A stretch of DNA of 64,000 bases, from positions 1-64,000 of the forward strand of contig NZ_JAKVCW010000009.1 in NCBI RefSeq assembly GCF_022448905.1, in the 5' to 3' direction. Positions within the stretch are counted from its first letter, which is position 1. Each line of letters starts with the position of its first letter. Both the position numbers and the translations under genes were made by a program. Positions 34,738 to 44,532 of this stretch are shown here, in pieces. The notes beneath the pieces were generated by a model. The model was not told where the DNA came from, ran no database searches, and saw only the letters and a program-made list of their open reading frames with translations. This DNA is from Shimia sp. (lineage in GTDB: Bacteria > Pseudomonadota > Alphaproteobacteria > Rhodobacterales > Rhodobacteraceae).

Positions 34738-35433
34738 TCACACGTGGCTGGTCAACCCGCCGTCCACACGCCAATTCTGGCCAGTCACATAACTGCCTTC
34801 ACCAGCCAGATAACTCACCAGAGAAGACACCTCCTCACTGCGCCCATAGCGCCCCATCGGAATACGGGCTTTGCGATCTTCGGTTTCTGGCAGGCTGTCG
34901 ATGAACCCCGGCAAGATATTGTTCATACGCACATTTTCGGCGGCGAACTTGTCGGCAAACAACTTGGTGAAACTCGCCAAACCCGCCCGAAATACACCAG
35001 ACGTCGGAAACAACGGGTCCGGTTCAAACGCAGCAAAGGTCGAGATATTGATGATCGATCCGCCCCCCTGCTTGGCCATAATCGGCGCCACAATCCGTGC
35101 AGGCCGGATCACATTCATCAGGTAGTACTCCATCCCGAGGTGCCAGTCGTCGTCACTGATCTCCAGAATGTCCCCTTTGGGCCCATGTCCCGCAGAATTC
35201 ACCAGAACATCTACCCGCGCCCACTTGGAAAGCGCCTTATCTACAAACACTTGCAGGTCTTCCGGCACAAGATTGGACCCGGTCACGCCAACCCCGCCCA
35301 ACGCATCCGCCAAAGCTTCCCCTTTGCCGGAAGAAGACAGAATGCCTACCTCAAACCCGTCTGATTTCAATCTCTTAGCCGCATCCGCGCCCATACCGCT
35401 GCCACCAGCGGTGATCAGTGCCACCTTGGTCAT
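34738..35433 (-). CDS. Atypical SDR protein lacking the Y-x3-K pair
   Basis: A 231-residue Rossmann-fold protein of the SDR type: ALITAGGSGMGADAAKRL (cofactor motif), VNSAGHG (NAG motif) and IINISTFAAF (Ser) are present, and VTGQNWRVDGGLTSHV closes it. Where Y-x3-K is expected the sequence is PTSGVFRAGLASF, so Tyr and Lys appear replaced by Ser and Arg. It may use another mechanism or bind without catalysis. AAAAGGAG lies before ATG 35433. It is divergent from a LysR gene with a palindrome between them, so it is probably that regulator's target. Confidence 0.82.
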   Translation of the reverse strand: MTKVALITAGGSGMGADAAKRLKSDGFEVGILSSSGKGEALADALGGVGVTGSNLVPEDLQVFVDKALSKWARVDVLVNSAGHGPKGDILEISDDDWHLGMEYYLMNVIRPARIVAPIMAKQGGGSIINISTFAAFEPDPLFPTSGVFRAGLASFTKLFADKFAAENVRMNNILPGFIDSLPETEDRKARIPMGRYGRSEEVSSLVSYLAGEGSYVTGQNWRVDGGLTSHV

Positions 35434-35505
35434 ATCAAGCTCCTTTTGAGGCCCAACCCTGCCCAATTTGGCGGCTTTTGACCAATCATGCTTCATTGCT
35501 TAGAG

Positions 35506-35520
35506 TGTAGAAAATCTACA
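35506..35520. promoter_or_regulatory. LysR-type operator palindrome
   Basis: TGTAGAAAATCTACA is a perfect 6-bp inverted repeat around AAA and has the T-rich/A-rich ends typical of LysR boxes. It lies 10 bp before the LysR start codon, between the divergent SDR and LysR genes. Confidence 0.65.
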
Positions 35521-35530
35521 TCCGAGACCA

Positions 35531-36403
35531 ATGACTCGCATCAACCTCAACAGCCTATCCATGTTTGACGCTGCCGCCCAACACGGCAGTTTTCGCCGTG
35601 CGGCTGAGGCGCTTCACCTGACGCAAGGCGCCGTGGCGCAGCAGGTACGCAACCTCGAGAAACAGACCCAGACCCAGCTGTTTCACCGGCTGCCACAAGG
35701 TCTCTCGCTTACGGAAGAAGGCCGCGCTTATCACGAGACTGTCTCGGCCGCGTTGCAACAGATCGAAACCGCCACCCGCGCCCTGAAGCCCGCGACACAA
35801 TCAATCACCCTGTCAGTGCCGCCCTCGCTCGCTTCAAAATGGCTGGTGCCTCGATTGGCAAACTTCGCGGCGCAGCACCCGGACATCTCCCTGCATATCC
35901 ACGCTTCGGAAACCCGCACGGATTTCGCCAAGGATCCGGTCGACATCGCCATTCGTCAAGGGCAGGTGCCTTTGGTGCCCAACACTCATTGCGAGCCACT
36001 GGCCCCATTGGATCTGGTTGCCGTGGCGCGCCCTTCGACCAACCCCACTTCGCTCTCACTGGCGGACACGGTGACGCTTCCTTTGATCGAGGACGGGCAC
36101 AACCGCTGGAAAACTCTCTGCGAAGACAGAGGGCTACCCTATCCAGACACTGTGCTCTCCTTTAATCAAACCGCCTTGGCCATTGACGCGGCGATCACAG
36201 GTCAAGGCGTGACCTTGGCCCCGCGCCTGCTTGTTCAGGACGCGCTAAACCAAGGCCACCTGACCGTCCTTTGGCACCCTGCCGAAACCCCAGAGGCTTA
36301 CCACCTACTACATCCCACATCTCGCCGTAGACACAGGAAGGCTGTTGTGTCGTGGCTCAAACAAGAGGTCGTAGCTGGGCCCAATACCACGCCTCTTGCG
36401 TAA
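35531..36403 (+). CDS. LysR family transcriptional regulator (GcvA-like)
   Basis: A 290-residue regulator. Residues about 4-62 form the winged helix-turn-helix (NSLSMFDAAAQHGSFRRAAEALHLTQGAVAQQVRNLE). Residues about 90-285 form the co-inducer domain, beginning ITLSVPPSLASKWLVPRL as in GcvA-like members. It is divergent from the atypical SDR gene and is followed 50 bp later by an aldo-keto reductase gene on the same strand. The effector is unknown. Confidence 0.92.
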   Translation: MTRINLNSLSMFDAAAQHGSFRRAAEALHLTQGAVAQQVRNLEKQTQTQLFHRLPQGLSLTEEGRAYHETVSAALQQIETATRALKPATQSITLSVPPSLASKWLVPRLANFAAQHPDISLHIHASETRTDFAKDPVDIAIRQGQVPLVPNTHCEPLAPLDLVAVARPSTNPTSLSLADTVTLPLIEDGHNRWKTLCEDRGLPYPDTVLSFNQTALAIDAAITGQGVTLAPRLLVQDALNQGHLTVLWHPAETPEAYHLLHPTSRRRHRKAVVSWLKQEVVAGPNTTPLA

Positions 36404-36453
36404 GGGCGCAAAAACCACTTTCCCCGAAATGGTTCACATGGCAACGTCCTGCC

Positions 36454-37392
36454 ATGACGCAGACAATTTCCAGCCCCAACGGCACCCTGATCAGCCGCTT
36501 CGCTTTTGGCACCATGCAGTTTGGCGGCACCGCCTCGGAGCGCGACAGCGCCGAGATGTTTGAGGCCTGCCTTGACGCGGACATCACCCATTTTGACACC
36601 GCATATCTGTACACAGATGGCGCCAGCGAGACGATCCTCGGCAAACTGGCCGCGCCGCATCGCGAGCGCTTGGTGATCGCGACAAAGGTTGGCTACCGCG
36701 GCGGTGCGGGTGCAGAAAATCTGCGGTCGCAATTTGATGTATCGCGTAAGCGGCTCAACATGGACCACGTCGATATTCTCTATTTGCACCGCTTTGATGC
36801 GAACACGCCAATTGAGGAAACTCTTGAAACCTTTGCGCAATTCAAGGCCGACGGACAGGTCACTCACATAGGCCTCTCCAATTTCGCCGCCTGGCAAGTT
36901 GTGAAAGCCGCCTGGGCGGCCTCAAAACTGGACCTGACAATCGACCTGCTGCAGCCAATGTACAGCCTTGTGAAACGTCAGGCTGAAGTCGAGATTCTGC
37001 CCATGTGCGCTGATCTTGGCATCTTGCCAGCCACCTATTCCCCGCTTGGCGGCGGTCTGCTCACCGGCAAATACAGTGCCAAAGATGCAGATGGGCGCCT
37101 TGCCACAGATGAGCGCTATGCCGCCCGCTATGACGTTGATTGGATGCGCAAAACCGCTGCCGATCTTTCCGAACTGGCCGCTGCGCGGGACGTACACCCC
37201 GCGACATTGGCCGCCGCTTGGGTTACCAAACACAGCGCCGCGCCCAGCCCGATCCTCTCCGCACGCAACCTCGCACAGCTCGAGCCCTCGCTGGCCGCGA
37301 CACGCTTTGACATGGACGATGCGCTCTACGCCGAGATCACCGCGCTCAGCCAAACACCCGCCCCCGCCACAGACAGATTGGACGAAGCATGA
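36454..37392 (+). CDS. Aldo/keto reductase
   Basis: A 312-residue (beta/alpha)8 NADPH-dependent oxidoreductase. The Asp and Tyr of the catalytic tetrad lie in THFDTAYLYTDGASE, the Lys in LVIATKVG and the His in LYLHRFD; the cofactor-phosphate segment is near SARNLAQLEPSL. The ribosome binding site before ATG 36454 is weak, so it may depend on coupling to upstream translation. Its stop overlaps the FAD oxidase gene by 4 nt. The substrate is unknown; aryl-alcohol or sugar dehydrogenase-type members look similar. Confidence 0.88.
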   Translation: MTQTISSPNGTLISRFAFGTMQFGGTASERDSAEMFEACLDADITHFDTAYLYTDGASETILGKLAAPHRERLVIATKVGYRGGAGAENLRSQFDVSRKRLNMDHVDILYLHRFDANTPIEETLETFAQFKADGQVTHIGLSNFAAWQVVKAAWAASKLDLTIDLLQPMYSLVKRQAEVEILPMCADLGILPATYSPLGGGLLTGKYSAKDADGRLATDERYAARYDVDWMRKTAADLSELAAARDVHPATLAAAWVTKHSAAPSPILSARNLAQLEPSLAATRFDMDDALYAEITALSQTPAPATDRLDEA

Positions 37393-38465
37393 TTGATTTC
37401 CTCATCATCGGCGGTGGCATCGGCGGCATCTCCGCCGCTGCCCGTCTTGCCCCTTTGGGAAAAACCGTTGTTCTGGAACGAGAATCTGCCCTCGGCTACC
37501 ACGCCTCCGGCCGGTCCGCCGCAATGTTTGAACCCAACTACGGCTCCCCCAGCACCGTGGAACTCAGCCACGCGAGCGGCGACTTCTTCCAATCCGAGGA
37601 TGGCGGCTTCCTCTCACCACGCGGCGTGATGTTCCTCGCCGCCAAAGGCGAAGACGACGCCTTCAAACGCTGCTGCGAGAGCTTTGACGCCGCCCCGATG
37701 TACTTGGAACAGGCCGTCGACATGGTGCCGATCCTCAATACAGAGGCCATCGGCAATGTCGCGCACCATCACTCCGGCGAAGACATCGACACCGACCGGC
37801 TGATCCAGTGGTTTGCCAAGACCTGCCGCGCCCAGGGTGGGGAGGTCCATACAAGCCAAGAAGTGACCAAAATCACAAAGCTTTCCGACGGTTGGGAGGT
37901 TATGGCAAACGGCGAAACCTATACCGCCAAATTGTTGCTGAACGCTGCCGGGGCTTGGGTGGACGAGGTCGCCAAACTCGCGGGCATCACGCCTCTCAAC
38001 GCCACGCCCCTGCGCCGCTCCATGGCGCGCATTCCAGCGCCGGGCGGGCATGACGTGAGCCGTTGGCCCATGCTGCTCGACATTCACGAAAACTGGTATT
38101 CCAAACCCGACGCGGGCAGCCTGATCGTGTCTCCCGCAGAGGAAGATCCGATGCCACCGTTTGATGCCTGGCCGGATGACATGGTCATCGCCGAAGGCCT
38201 TGCCCGCTACCAGGAATTTGTCACCGAAGAAGTCACCCGCGTCGAAGCCACATGGGCGGGCCTGCGCAGCTTTTCACCCGACCGCAATCTGGTGATCGGC
38301 CCCGACGCTGACGAGCCCAGTTTCTTCTGGGTGGCCTGTCAGGGCGGCTATGGCTTCCAATCCTGCCCCGCTGTGGCGCAACTGGTCGCGGACCTGATTT
38401 CCGGACAGACGCCCACAATCGATCGCGAGGTCATTGCCGCCCTTGATCCCCGGAGGTTTGCCTGA
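37389..38465 (+). CDS. FAD-dependent oxidoreductase (DAO family)
   Basis: A 358-residue flavoprotein with the dinucleotide motif IIGGGIGGISAAARLAPLGKTVVLERE at the N-terminus, followed by HASGRSAAMFEPNYG as in D-amino-acid or glycine oxidase-like members, and AGLRSFSPDRNLVIGPD plus ACQGGYGFQSCPAVA at the C-terminal FAD site. It is coupled to the aldo-keto reductase gene (ATGA overlap) and to the DUF938 gene (TGATG overlap). Oxidation of an amine or hydroxy acid is likely; the substrate is not known. Confidence 0.87.
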   Translation: MIDFLIIGGGIGGISAAARLAPLGKTVVLERESALGYHASGRSAAMFEPNYGSPSTVELSHASGDFFQSEDGGFLSPRGVMFLAAKGEDDAFKRCCESFDAAPMYLEQAVDMVPILNTEAIGNVAHHHSGEDIDTDRLIQWFAKTCRAQGGEVHTSQEVTKITKLSDGWEVMANGETYTAKLLLNAAGAWVDEVAKLAGITPLNATPLRRSMARIPAPGGHDVSRWPMLLDIHENWYSKPDAGSLIVSPAEEDPMPPFDAWPDDMVIAEGLARYQEFVTEEVTRVEATWAGLRSFSPDRNLVIGPDADEPSFFWVACQGGYGFQSCPAVAQLVADLISGQTPTIDREVIAALDPRRFA

Positions 38466-39124
38466 TGCCCCGCCGCCTCAACCTGCCAGACAGCGCCTCG
38501 GTTGCCACGCCAGACAGCGGCGGCAAGCTCTTTGCCCCGTCCGCCGCCCGCAATACAGAACCGTTGACCAAGGCTCTGGCGGATTTCGTGCCGTCTCAAG
38601 GCCGCGCCTTGGAGATCGCCAGCGGCACCGGCCAGCACATCGTCTCTTATGCCAAGGCGTTCCCACAGGTCATGTGGCAACCCACCGAAATTGCCGAAGA
38701 CCGGATCGCCAGTATTGCAGCCTATCTGGCCGAAACCGCACTCACCAACGTGGAAACCCCGATCCTCCTCGACGCCACAGCGCCGGGCTGGGGCGGCACA
38801 TCCGTCCCAGTAGACCTGATCCTGCTCAGCAATCTGCTGCACTTGATCAGTCAAGCTGAAGCTGAGGTACTCATCTCGGAATCGGCCAAAACCCTAGCGC
38901 CAGGCGGGAGCCTTGTCATCTACGGTCCGTTCTCGCGTGATGGAGTTTTGGTCTCCGACGGGGACGTCCAATTCGATCAAAGCCTGCGCGCACAAGACCC
39001 TGAAATCGGGTACAAATCGGATGTCGCCATCCAGGCTTTTGGCGCCTCCTGCGGCCTAATGCCCAATAAGGCCATTGAGATGCCTGCCAACAACCTACTC
39101 CTAACTTGGCAAGCACCAGCTTAG
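38465..39124 (+). CDS. DUF938 (UPF0585) methyltransferase-like protein
   Basis: A 219-residue protein with a class I SAM-binding fold. The glycine motif is ALEIASGTGQHIVSYAKAFP near residues 48-67, and LILLSNLLHLIS and LAPGGSLVIYGPF follow as motif IV and V equivalents. The DUF938 signature SAARNTEPL is near residue 26. No substrate is known for the family. Its ATG shares a base with the preceding stop, making it the last gene of a three-gene unit. Confidence 0.85.
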   Translation: MPRRLNLPDSASVATPDSGGKLFAPSAARNTEPLTKALADFVPSQGRALEIASGTGQHIVSYAKAFPQVMWQPTEIAEDRIASIAAYLAETALTNVETPILLDATAPGWGGTSVPVDLILLSNLLHLISQAEAEVLISESAKTLAPGGSLVIYGPFSRDGVLVSDGDVQFDQSLRAQDPEIGYKSDVAIQAFGASCGLMPNKAIEMPANNLLLTWQAPA

Positions 39125-39223
39125 GACGCCACGTCACGCTCCCCTTTTTTGCGTCGCACCTGATCGAGATCAAATTCACATTCCCCAAGCGGAATATGAT
39201 GCACGCAAACCAAGGAGATTCCC

Positions 39224-39562
39224 ATGAGCTGGATCAACAAGATTTCTGAAACCCGCACCCAACTGCGCGGATTGAACAAAGTCATCCCCGACACCGCCCG
39301 CGCCTTTGGCGGATTGAGCAAAACCGTGAAAGAAGGCGGCGTGCTTGACGTGAAGACCAAGGAATTTGTCGCGCTTGGCATGGCCGTGGTCAGCCGCTGT
39401 GAACCTTGTATCTCCCTACACTGTGACGCCCTCGTGCGGGCCGGCGCCACCAAGGAAGAAGTGGCCGATGTACTGGCCATGGTGATCCAGATGGGCGGTG
39501 GGCCAGCGATGATGTATGCGGCAAAAGCACAGGAGTGTTTTGAAGAGCTCACTGCGGGCTGA
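39224..39562 (+). CDS. AhpD-like carboxymuconolactone decarboxylase family protein
   Basis: A 112-residue small helical protein with the AhpD-type active-site motif C-x2-C-x3-H, seen as CEPCISLHCDAL near residues 60-71, preceded by the conserved ELVALG-like stretch TKEFVALGMAVV. It probably acts as a peroxidase or disulfide reductase in oxidative stress defence. A ribosome binding site (AAGGAGA) precedes the ATG. It is monocistronic or co-transcribed with the EF-hand gene 61 bp downstream. Confidence 0.9.
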   Translation: MSWINKISETRTQLRGLNKVIPDTARAFGGLSKTVKEGGVLDVKTKEFVALGMAVVSRCEPCISLHCDALVRAGATKEEVADVLAMVIQMGGGPAMMYAAKAQECFEELTAG

Positions 39563-39623
39563 CACTGCCCCGATTGCCACTTATGGTTGGGTCCAATTGT
39601 TCCGCAACACATTGGACCTCCCC

Positions 39624-40022
39624 ATGCGACGCTCTCTTGTTTTGGCTGGCTTTCTGGCCTGCACCACCGCCTTCACCGCACAAGCCGCTGACATCTCCAG
39701 CTGGAGCTTCGGCAGCGACGGCACCATCACATGGGCCGACGTGGAAGAGCTGCGCAAAACCATCTTTGAGACCTTTGACACCGATGGAGATGGTGCGCTC
39801 AGCAACGAGGAATACACCGCCTTTGACAAAGCTCGCGCGGAGGCCGCTGACAAAGACGCCTCCTCCCTGCTCTTGCGCGCGGTGTCTGGTTTGGGCCGGG
39901 AAAACACAGACCTGAATCTCGACGGCTCGGTCACCCGCTCGGAACTGGAAACCGCTCTGCGCAGCTGGTTTGAACGGGTGGACGCCAACAACGACGGCGT
40001 AATCAACAAAGGCGAATACTAA
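39624..40022 (+). CDS. Exported EF-hand calcium-binding protein
   Basis: A 132-residue protein with a signal peptide (SLVLAGFLACTTAFTAQA) and three EF-hand loops: DTDGDGALSNEE, DLNLDGSVTRSE and DANNDGVINKGE. It should bind calcium in the periplasm. The start at 39624 is chosen because it begins the signal peptide; no strong ribosome binding site is seen. It ends directly at a strong terminator. Confidence 0.88.
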   Translation: MRRSLVLAGFLACTTAFTAQAADISSWSFGSDGTITWADVEELRKTIFETFDTDGDGALSNEEYTAFDKARAEAADKDASSLLLRAVSGLGRENTDLNLDGSVTRSELETALRSWFERVDANNDGVINKGEY

Positions 40023-40026
40023 ACAG

Positions 40027-40056
40027 AAAACGCCCCGCACATTTGCGGGGCGTTTT
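40027..40056. terminator. Bidirectional terminator between EF-hand and DMGDH-like genes
   Basis: AAAACGCCCCGC and GCGGGGCGTTTT form a perfect 12-bp inverted repeat around ACATTT, with A and T tracts on either side, lying between two converging genes. Confidence 0.93.
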
Positions 40057-40073
40057 CTATTCCTCCAGGCAAC

Positions 40074-42581
40074 TTAGCCATCTTTGCGGATGGTCTCGTT
40101 TTTTGGATCATACGGGCTGTCGCAGGTCACGGTGGCATCCCACAGCTGATCCAGCATTTTGACCTTCAGCTTGGTGCCTTCCACCGCCAGTTCCGGCTTC
40201 ACGTAGCCCATGCCGATACTCTTCTCAAAGGCCACCGAGTAGCCGCCAGAGGTCAAACGCCCAACGCGCTCACCTTCCGGCGTGTAAAGCACCTCACGGC
40301 CCCATGGGTCCGCATCTTCTGGGCCGTCGATCAGCAAGGTACAGCACTTCACCCGCACGCCCAGCGCTTCCATTTCAGCCTTGCCGTGGAAGTCTTTGGA
40401 CAGGTCGATGAAGCGTGGCAGGTCGGCCTCGGCTGGCGTCGCATCCCGCCCCAACTCAGTGCCAAACGCGCGATAAGACTTCTCCTGACGCAGCCAGTTC
40501 TGCGCCCGCGCACCGACCAACTTCAAGTCGAACTCCGCGCCAGCCTCGGTGATCAAATCCCAGAGGTAGTTCTGCATCTCAATTGGGTGGTGCAGCTCCC
40601 AACCCAACTCACCGGTATAGGCCACACGGATCGCATTTACCGGACACATGCCCAGCTCGATCTGCCGCGCCGACAGCCACGGGAAGCGTTTGTTGGACAA
40701 TGCTGTATCCGGTTCCGCATCGCTGATGACCTTCTTCAGCACATCGCGGGATTTTGGACCAGCAATGGCAAACACCCCCCACTGCGTGGTCACATCCTGG
40801 ATCTCGATGTAGCCAAACTCCTCCATCTTGTCCTCGGCCGCCTTGCGCAGGAAGTCCGCGTCGTATTCGGTCCAAGCCCCTGCGGAGACAAGATAATAGT
40901 TGTTCTCGCCATTGCGCACGATGGTGTATTCGGTGCGCGTGGTCCCCGCCGCCGTTAGCGCATAGGTCAGGTTGATGCGCCCCACTTTGGGCAGTTTGTT
41001 GCAGGTGAACCAGTCGAGGAACTGCGTCGCACCGGGCCCCTTGACCACATGTTTGGTAAAGGCCGTCGCGTCAATCAGGCCCACGCCCTCACGGATCGCT
41101 TTCGCTTCATCCATGGCATATTGCCACCAGCCACCCCGGCGGAAGCTGCGGCTCTGCTCATCAAAGTTCGATGGCGCATCCAGCGGGCCATAGTAGTTTG
41201 GCCGCTCCCAACCATTGACCCAGCCAAACTGCGCACCTTTTGCTTTCTGACGATCAAACGCAGGCGAGGTCCGCAGCGGACGGCACGCCGGGCGCTCTTC
41301 GTCCGGGTGGTGCAGGATGTAGACGTGCTCATAGCACTCTTCGTTTTTGCGCGCGGCAAATTCGGTGGTCATCCAGTTCTGCGAATAGCGTTTCGGGTCG
41401 AGCGACGCCATATCGATCTCGGCCTCGCCATCCACCATCATCTGCGCAAGATAGTACCCCGTGCCGCCCGCCGCGGTGATGCCGAAAGAAAACCCTTCCG
41501 CCAGCCACATGTTGCGCAGCCCCGGCGCTGCCCCCACCAGAGGGTTGCCGTCCGGCGTGTAGCAAATTGGACCGTTGAAGTCGTCTTTCAGGCCGCTTTC
41601 CGCACAGGACGGCACACGCTCCGCCATCGCCATGTACTGATCCGCAATCCGGTCCAGATCGAGCGGGAACAAGTCGGCGCGGAAGCTGTCCGGCACCCCG
41701 TGCTCAAACCGCGCCGGTGCGCCATGTTCATAGATGCCCAGAATCCAGCCACCACGTTCCTCACGCGCATAGCTCTCATTGTCCGCATCCCGCACGACCG
41801 GGTGTTCCGGGTTGCCCGCTTCACGCCATTTCACCAGCTCAGGGTCTTGGTCCATCACGATGAAGGTGTGCTCCACCGGGATCGCAGGCATCTTAATGCC
41901 CAGCATCTTCGCGGTGCGCTGCGCGTGGTTACCCGACGCGGTCACCACATGCTCGGCAGTGATGACAAAGGTCTCATCGCTCGGCACAAGGTTGCCGCCC
42001 TTCTCCACCATCTTGGTGCAGGTCACTTCCCAGTGGGTGCCATTCCAGTGAAACGCATCCGCCTGGATTTTGCGGACAATCTCAACGCCACGCTGACGCG
42101 CGCCTTTGGCCATCGCCATGGTCACGTCCGCCGGGTTGATATAGCCGTCCTCAGTGTGGAACAGCGCGCCTTTGAGGTCATCAGTCTTGATCAGCGGCCA
42201 ACGCTCGCTGATCTGATCCGGAGACAGCCACTCATACTTCACACCACAGGTCTCAGCCGTAGAAGCATAGAGCATGAACTCATCCATACGGTCCTGCGTC
42301 TGCGCCATGCGCAAGTTGCCCACCACAGCAAACCCAGCGTTCAGCCCGGTCTCTTCTTCCAGCGTCTTATAAAAATCCACCGAATACTGGTGAATGTGGG
42401 TCGTCGCATAAGACATATTGAACAGCGGCAGCAGGCCCGCCGCGTGCCAGGTCGAACCGGAGGTCAGCTCATCCCGCTCAATCAGCATCACATCGTCCCA
42501 GCCCGCTTTGGCAAGGTGATAGGCAATCGACGTGCCAACGGCACCGCCGCCAACAACAAGGGCTTTTACGTTTGTTTTCAT
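40074..42581 (-). CDS. Dimethylglycine/sarcosine dehydrogenase-like flavoprotein with GcvT domain
   Basis: An 835-residue two-domain enzyme. Residues about 1-400 are a DAO-type FAD domain (ALVVGGGAVGTSIAYHLAKAG, then SGSTWHAAGLLP, whose His is the covalent flavin site in mitochondrial relatives). Residues about 430-830 are a folate-binding GcvT-like half, with RVAYTGELGWELH and a C-terminal barrel GRLTSGGYSVAFEKSIGMGYV. Such enzymes oxidatively demethylate N-methylated glycines, passing the one-carbon unit to tetrahydrofolate, and serve glycine-betaine breakdown in marine bacteria. The exact substrate is not settled. The start at 42581 begins the dinucleotide fold. It is divergent from panC. 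Confidence 0.85.
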   Translation of the reverse strand: MKTNVKALVVGGGAVGTSIAYHLAKAGWDDVMLIERDELTSGSTWHAAGLLPLFNMSYATTHIHQYSVDFYKTLEEETGLNAGFAVVGNLRMAQTQDRMDEFMLYASTAETCGVKYEWLSPDQISERWPLIKTDDLKGALFHTEDGYINPADVTMAMAKGARQRGVEIVRKIQADAFHWNGTHWEVTCTKMVEKGGNLVPSDETFVITAEHVVTASGNHAQRTAKMLGIKMPAIPVEHTFIVMDQDPELVKWREAGNPEHPVVRDADNESYAREERGGWILGIYEHGAPARFEHGVPDSFRADLFPLDLDRIADQYMAMAERVPSCAESGLKDDFNGPICYTPDGNPLVGAAPGLRNMWLAEGFSFGITAAGGTGYYLAQMMVDGEAEIDMASLDPKRYSQNWMTTEFAARKNEECYEHVYILHHPDEERPACRPLRTSPAFDRQKAKGAQFGWVNGWERPNYYGPLDAPSNFDEQSRSFRRGGWWQYAMDEAKAIREGVGLIDATAFTKHVVKGPGATQFLDWFTCNKLPKVGRINLTYALTAAGTTRTEYTIVRNGENNYYLVSAGAWTEYDADFLRKAAEDKMEEFGYIEIQDVTTQWGVFAIAGPKSRDVLKKVISDAEPDTALSNKRFPWLSARQIELGMCPVNAIRVAYTGELGWELHHPIEMQNYLWDLITEAGAEFDLKLVGARAQNWLRQEKSYRAFGTELGRDATPAEADLPRFIDLSKDFHGKAEMEALGVRVKCCTLLIDGPEDADPWGREVLYTPEGERVGRLTSGGYSVAFEKSIGMGYVKPELAVEGTKLKVKMLDQLWDATVTCDSPYDPKNETIRKDG

Positions 42582-42762
42582 GAGACAGGCGACTCCCCTG
42601 AGCATAATCCTTTTGCGCAAACTGTACCGGATTGCCGAAATTGCGCACGGTCCAGCCGACGCTTGATTGCACAATTGCGACGCCACGTTGCCGCAAAAAG
42701 CCTTGCTGCATCGCAGCGGGGGCATTACACCCCACAACCACCTTGAAGGGAGACAGGCAAGA

Positions 42763-43605
42763 ATGCGTATTTGCCGCTCGATTTCGGACTGCCGCGCCGC
42801 AGTCAAAGAGCTTCGCGCCACCGGTGAAACTGTGGCAATGGTGCCCACCATGGGCTTTCTGCACGCGGGTCACATGTCCCTTGTAGAAACCGCCAAGGCA
42901 GAGGCCAACCATGTGGTTGTCTCAATCTTTGTGAACCCCACCCAATTTGGCGAAAGCGCCGATCTGGACGCCTACCCCCGCGACGAAGAGCGCGACCTTG
43001 CAATGCTGCGCGACGCAGGTGTTGCTCTGGTCTTCCTGCCAGAAGTGGACACCATGTATCCGGCCGGTGATGAAACCATCGTGGAAACCACGCGTTTGGC
43101 CAATATGCTGCACGGTGAAGTCCGCCCCGGCCACTTCCGCGGCGTAACCACCGTGGTCGCGCGCCTGTTCAACATCGTGCAGCCGGATGTGGCTGTCTTT
43201 GGCGAAAAGGACTACCAGCAGCTTCAGGTCATCAAGCGCATGGTAGCCGACCTACACATGCCGCTCACCATCGTGGGTGCGCCAACGGTGCGAGAGCCCG
43301 ACGGCCTCGCCATGTCCTCGCGCAACGTGCGCCTGTCGGCAGAGGATCGCCAAGCTGCGCTGGTGCTCTCCAAATCCCTCGCCGCCGCCGAAGCCGCCGC
43401 AACCGATGCCACGGTCGCCGACCTGCGCAAAACTATCGCAGACACCATCGAGGATGAGCCACGTGCTGTCCTCAAAGGGCTGGACATCGTCGCCGCCGAA
43501 ACGCTCAATACCATCGACGGGCCGCTCACAGGCCCCACCGCCATCATGATCTCCGTTGCCTTCGGCGACATTCTCCTGATTGACCAAAGGGTTGTCACAC
43601 CATGA
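42763..43605 (+). CDS. panC: Pantoate-beta-alanine ligase (pantothenate synthetase)
   Basis: A 280-residue ATP-dependent ligase for the last step of pantothenate synthesis. [19 protein letters not shown] holds the HIGH-type motif, with [34 protein letters not shown] and [17 protein letters not shown] as further family signatures. ATG 42763 follows AAGGGAGA. Its stop overlaps panB by 4 nt, so the two form a coupled coenzyme A precursor operon. Confidence 0.97.
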   Translation: MRICRSISDCRAAVKELRATGETVAMVPTMGFLHAGHMSLVETAKAEANHVVVSIFVNPTQFGESADLDAYPRDEERDLAMLRDAGVALVFLPEVDTMYPAGDETIVETTRLANMLHGEVRPGHFRGVTTVVARLFNIVQPDVAVFGEKDYQQLQVIKRMVADLHMPLTIVGAPTVREPDGLAMSSRNVRLSAEDRQAALVLSKSLAAAEAAATDATVADLRKTIADTIEDEPRAVLKGLDIVAAETLNTIDGPLTGPTAIMISVAFGDILLIDQRVVTP

Positions 43606-44411
43606 GCACACAGACCCCCATCCGCCGCACCACGGTGCCACAGATCGCCAACCGCAAGGGTGGCGAGCCGATTGTCAGCCTCACCAGCTACCACGCCCAC
43701 ACCGCTGCCATCGTCGACAAATTCGCCGACTTCATTCTGGTTGGCGACAGCCTCGGCATGGTCATGCACGGCATGGAAAGCACCGTGGGCGTGCCGCTCG
43801 ATCTGATGATCATGCACGGCAAAGCCGTTGTGCGCGGCACCCAAAAAGCGCTGGTGGTCGTGGACATGCCCTTTGGCACTTACGAGGAAAGCCCCGCCGT
43901 GGCCTTCCGCAACGCCGCCAAGATCATGAAAGAAACCGGCTGCGGCGCAGTCAAACTCGAAGGCGGCAAGCGTATGGCGGAAACCATCCGATTCCTCACC
44001 GAACGTGGCATCCCAGTGATGGCCCACATTGGTCTCACACCGCAATCCAGCCACGTCATGGGCGGCTTCAAAACTCAGGGCCGCGATGAAGACACCTGGG
44101 CGATGCACGAAGAAGACGCGCAAGCCGTGGCTGAGGCTGGCGCCTTCGCCATCGTGCTTGAAGGCATGGTGGAACCCCTCGCGGCCAAGATCACCAAGCA
44201 AATCCCGATCCCAACCATCGGCATCGGCGCCTCTGCGGAATGTGACGGCCAAATCCTCGTGCTTGAAGACATGCTCGGCCTGAACGAATGGACGCCCAAG
44301 TTTGTGAAAGTCTACGGCGACCTCGGCCCCGCGATTGAGCGCGCCGTCAGCCAATACGCCCACGAGGTCAAAACCCGCAGCTTCCCAAGTGAGGACGAGG
44401 TCTACCGCTAA
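43602..44411 (+). CDS. panB: 3-methyl-2-oxobutanoate hydroxymethyltransferase
   Basis: A 269-residue enzyme making ketopantoate from 2-oxoisovalerate and methylene-tetrahydrofolate. [28 protein letters not shown] carries the metal-binding Asp, [13 protein letters not shown] the second ligand region, and [10 protein letters not shown] and [10 protein letters not shown] follow. It is translationally coupled to panC. The order panC-panB without panD is common in this group. A strong terminator follows. Confidence 0.97.
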   Translation: MSTQTPIRRTTVPQIANRKGGEPIVSLTSYHAHTAAIVDKFADFILVGDSLGMVMHGMESTVGVPLDLMIMHGKAVVRGTQKALVVVDMPFGTYEESPAVAFRNAAKIMKETGCGAVKLEGGKRMAETIRFLTERGIPVMAHIGLTPQSSHVMGGFKTQGRDEDTWAMHEEDAQAVAEAGAFAIVLEGMVEPLAAKITKQIPIPTIGIGASAECDGQILVLEDMLGLNEWTPKFVKVYGDLGPAIERAVSQYAHEVKTRSFPSEDEVYR

Positions 44412-44483
44412 GCCCTCAGGCTTCCTTTGGCCTCAATTATCCCCGCCGGAGGCACCTGCTCTCTCGGCGCACTCAAACAGCAA

Positions 44484-44512
44484 AAAGCCCCGGGCAACCG
44501 CCGGGGCTTTTC
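44484..44512. terminator. Terminator after panB, probably bidirectional
   Basis: AAAAGCCCCGG and CCGGGGCTTTT form an 11-bp inverted repeat, followed by CTTTTTCT. It also faces the end of the converging serine hydrolase gene. Confidence 0.92.
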
Positions 44513-44532
44513 TTTTTCTCTGTCGCGACTTT

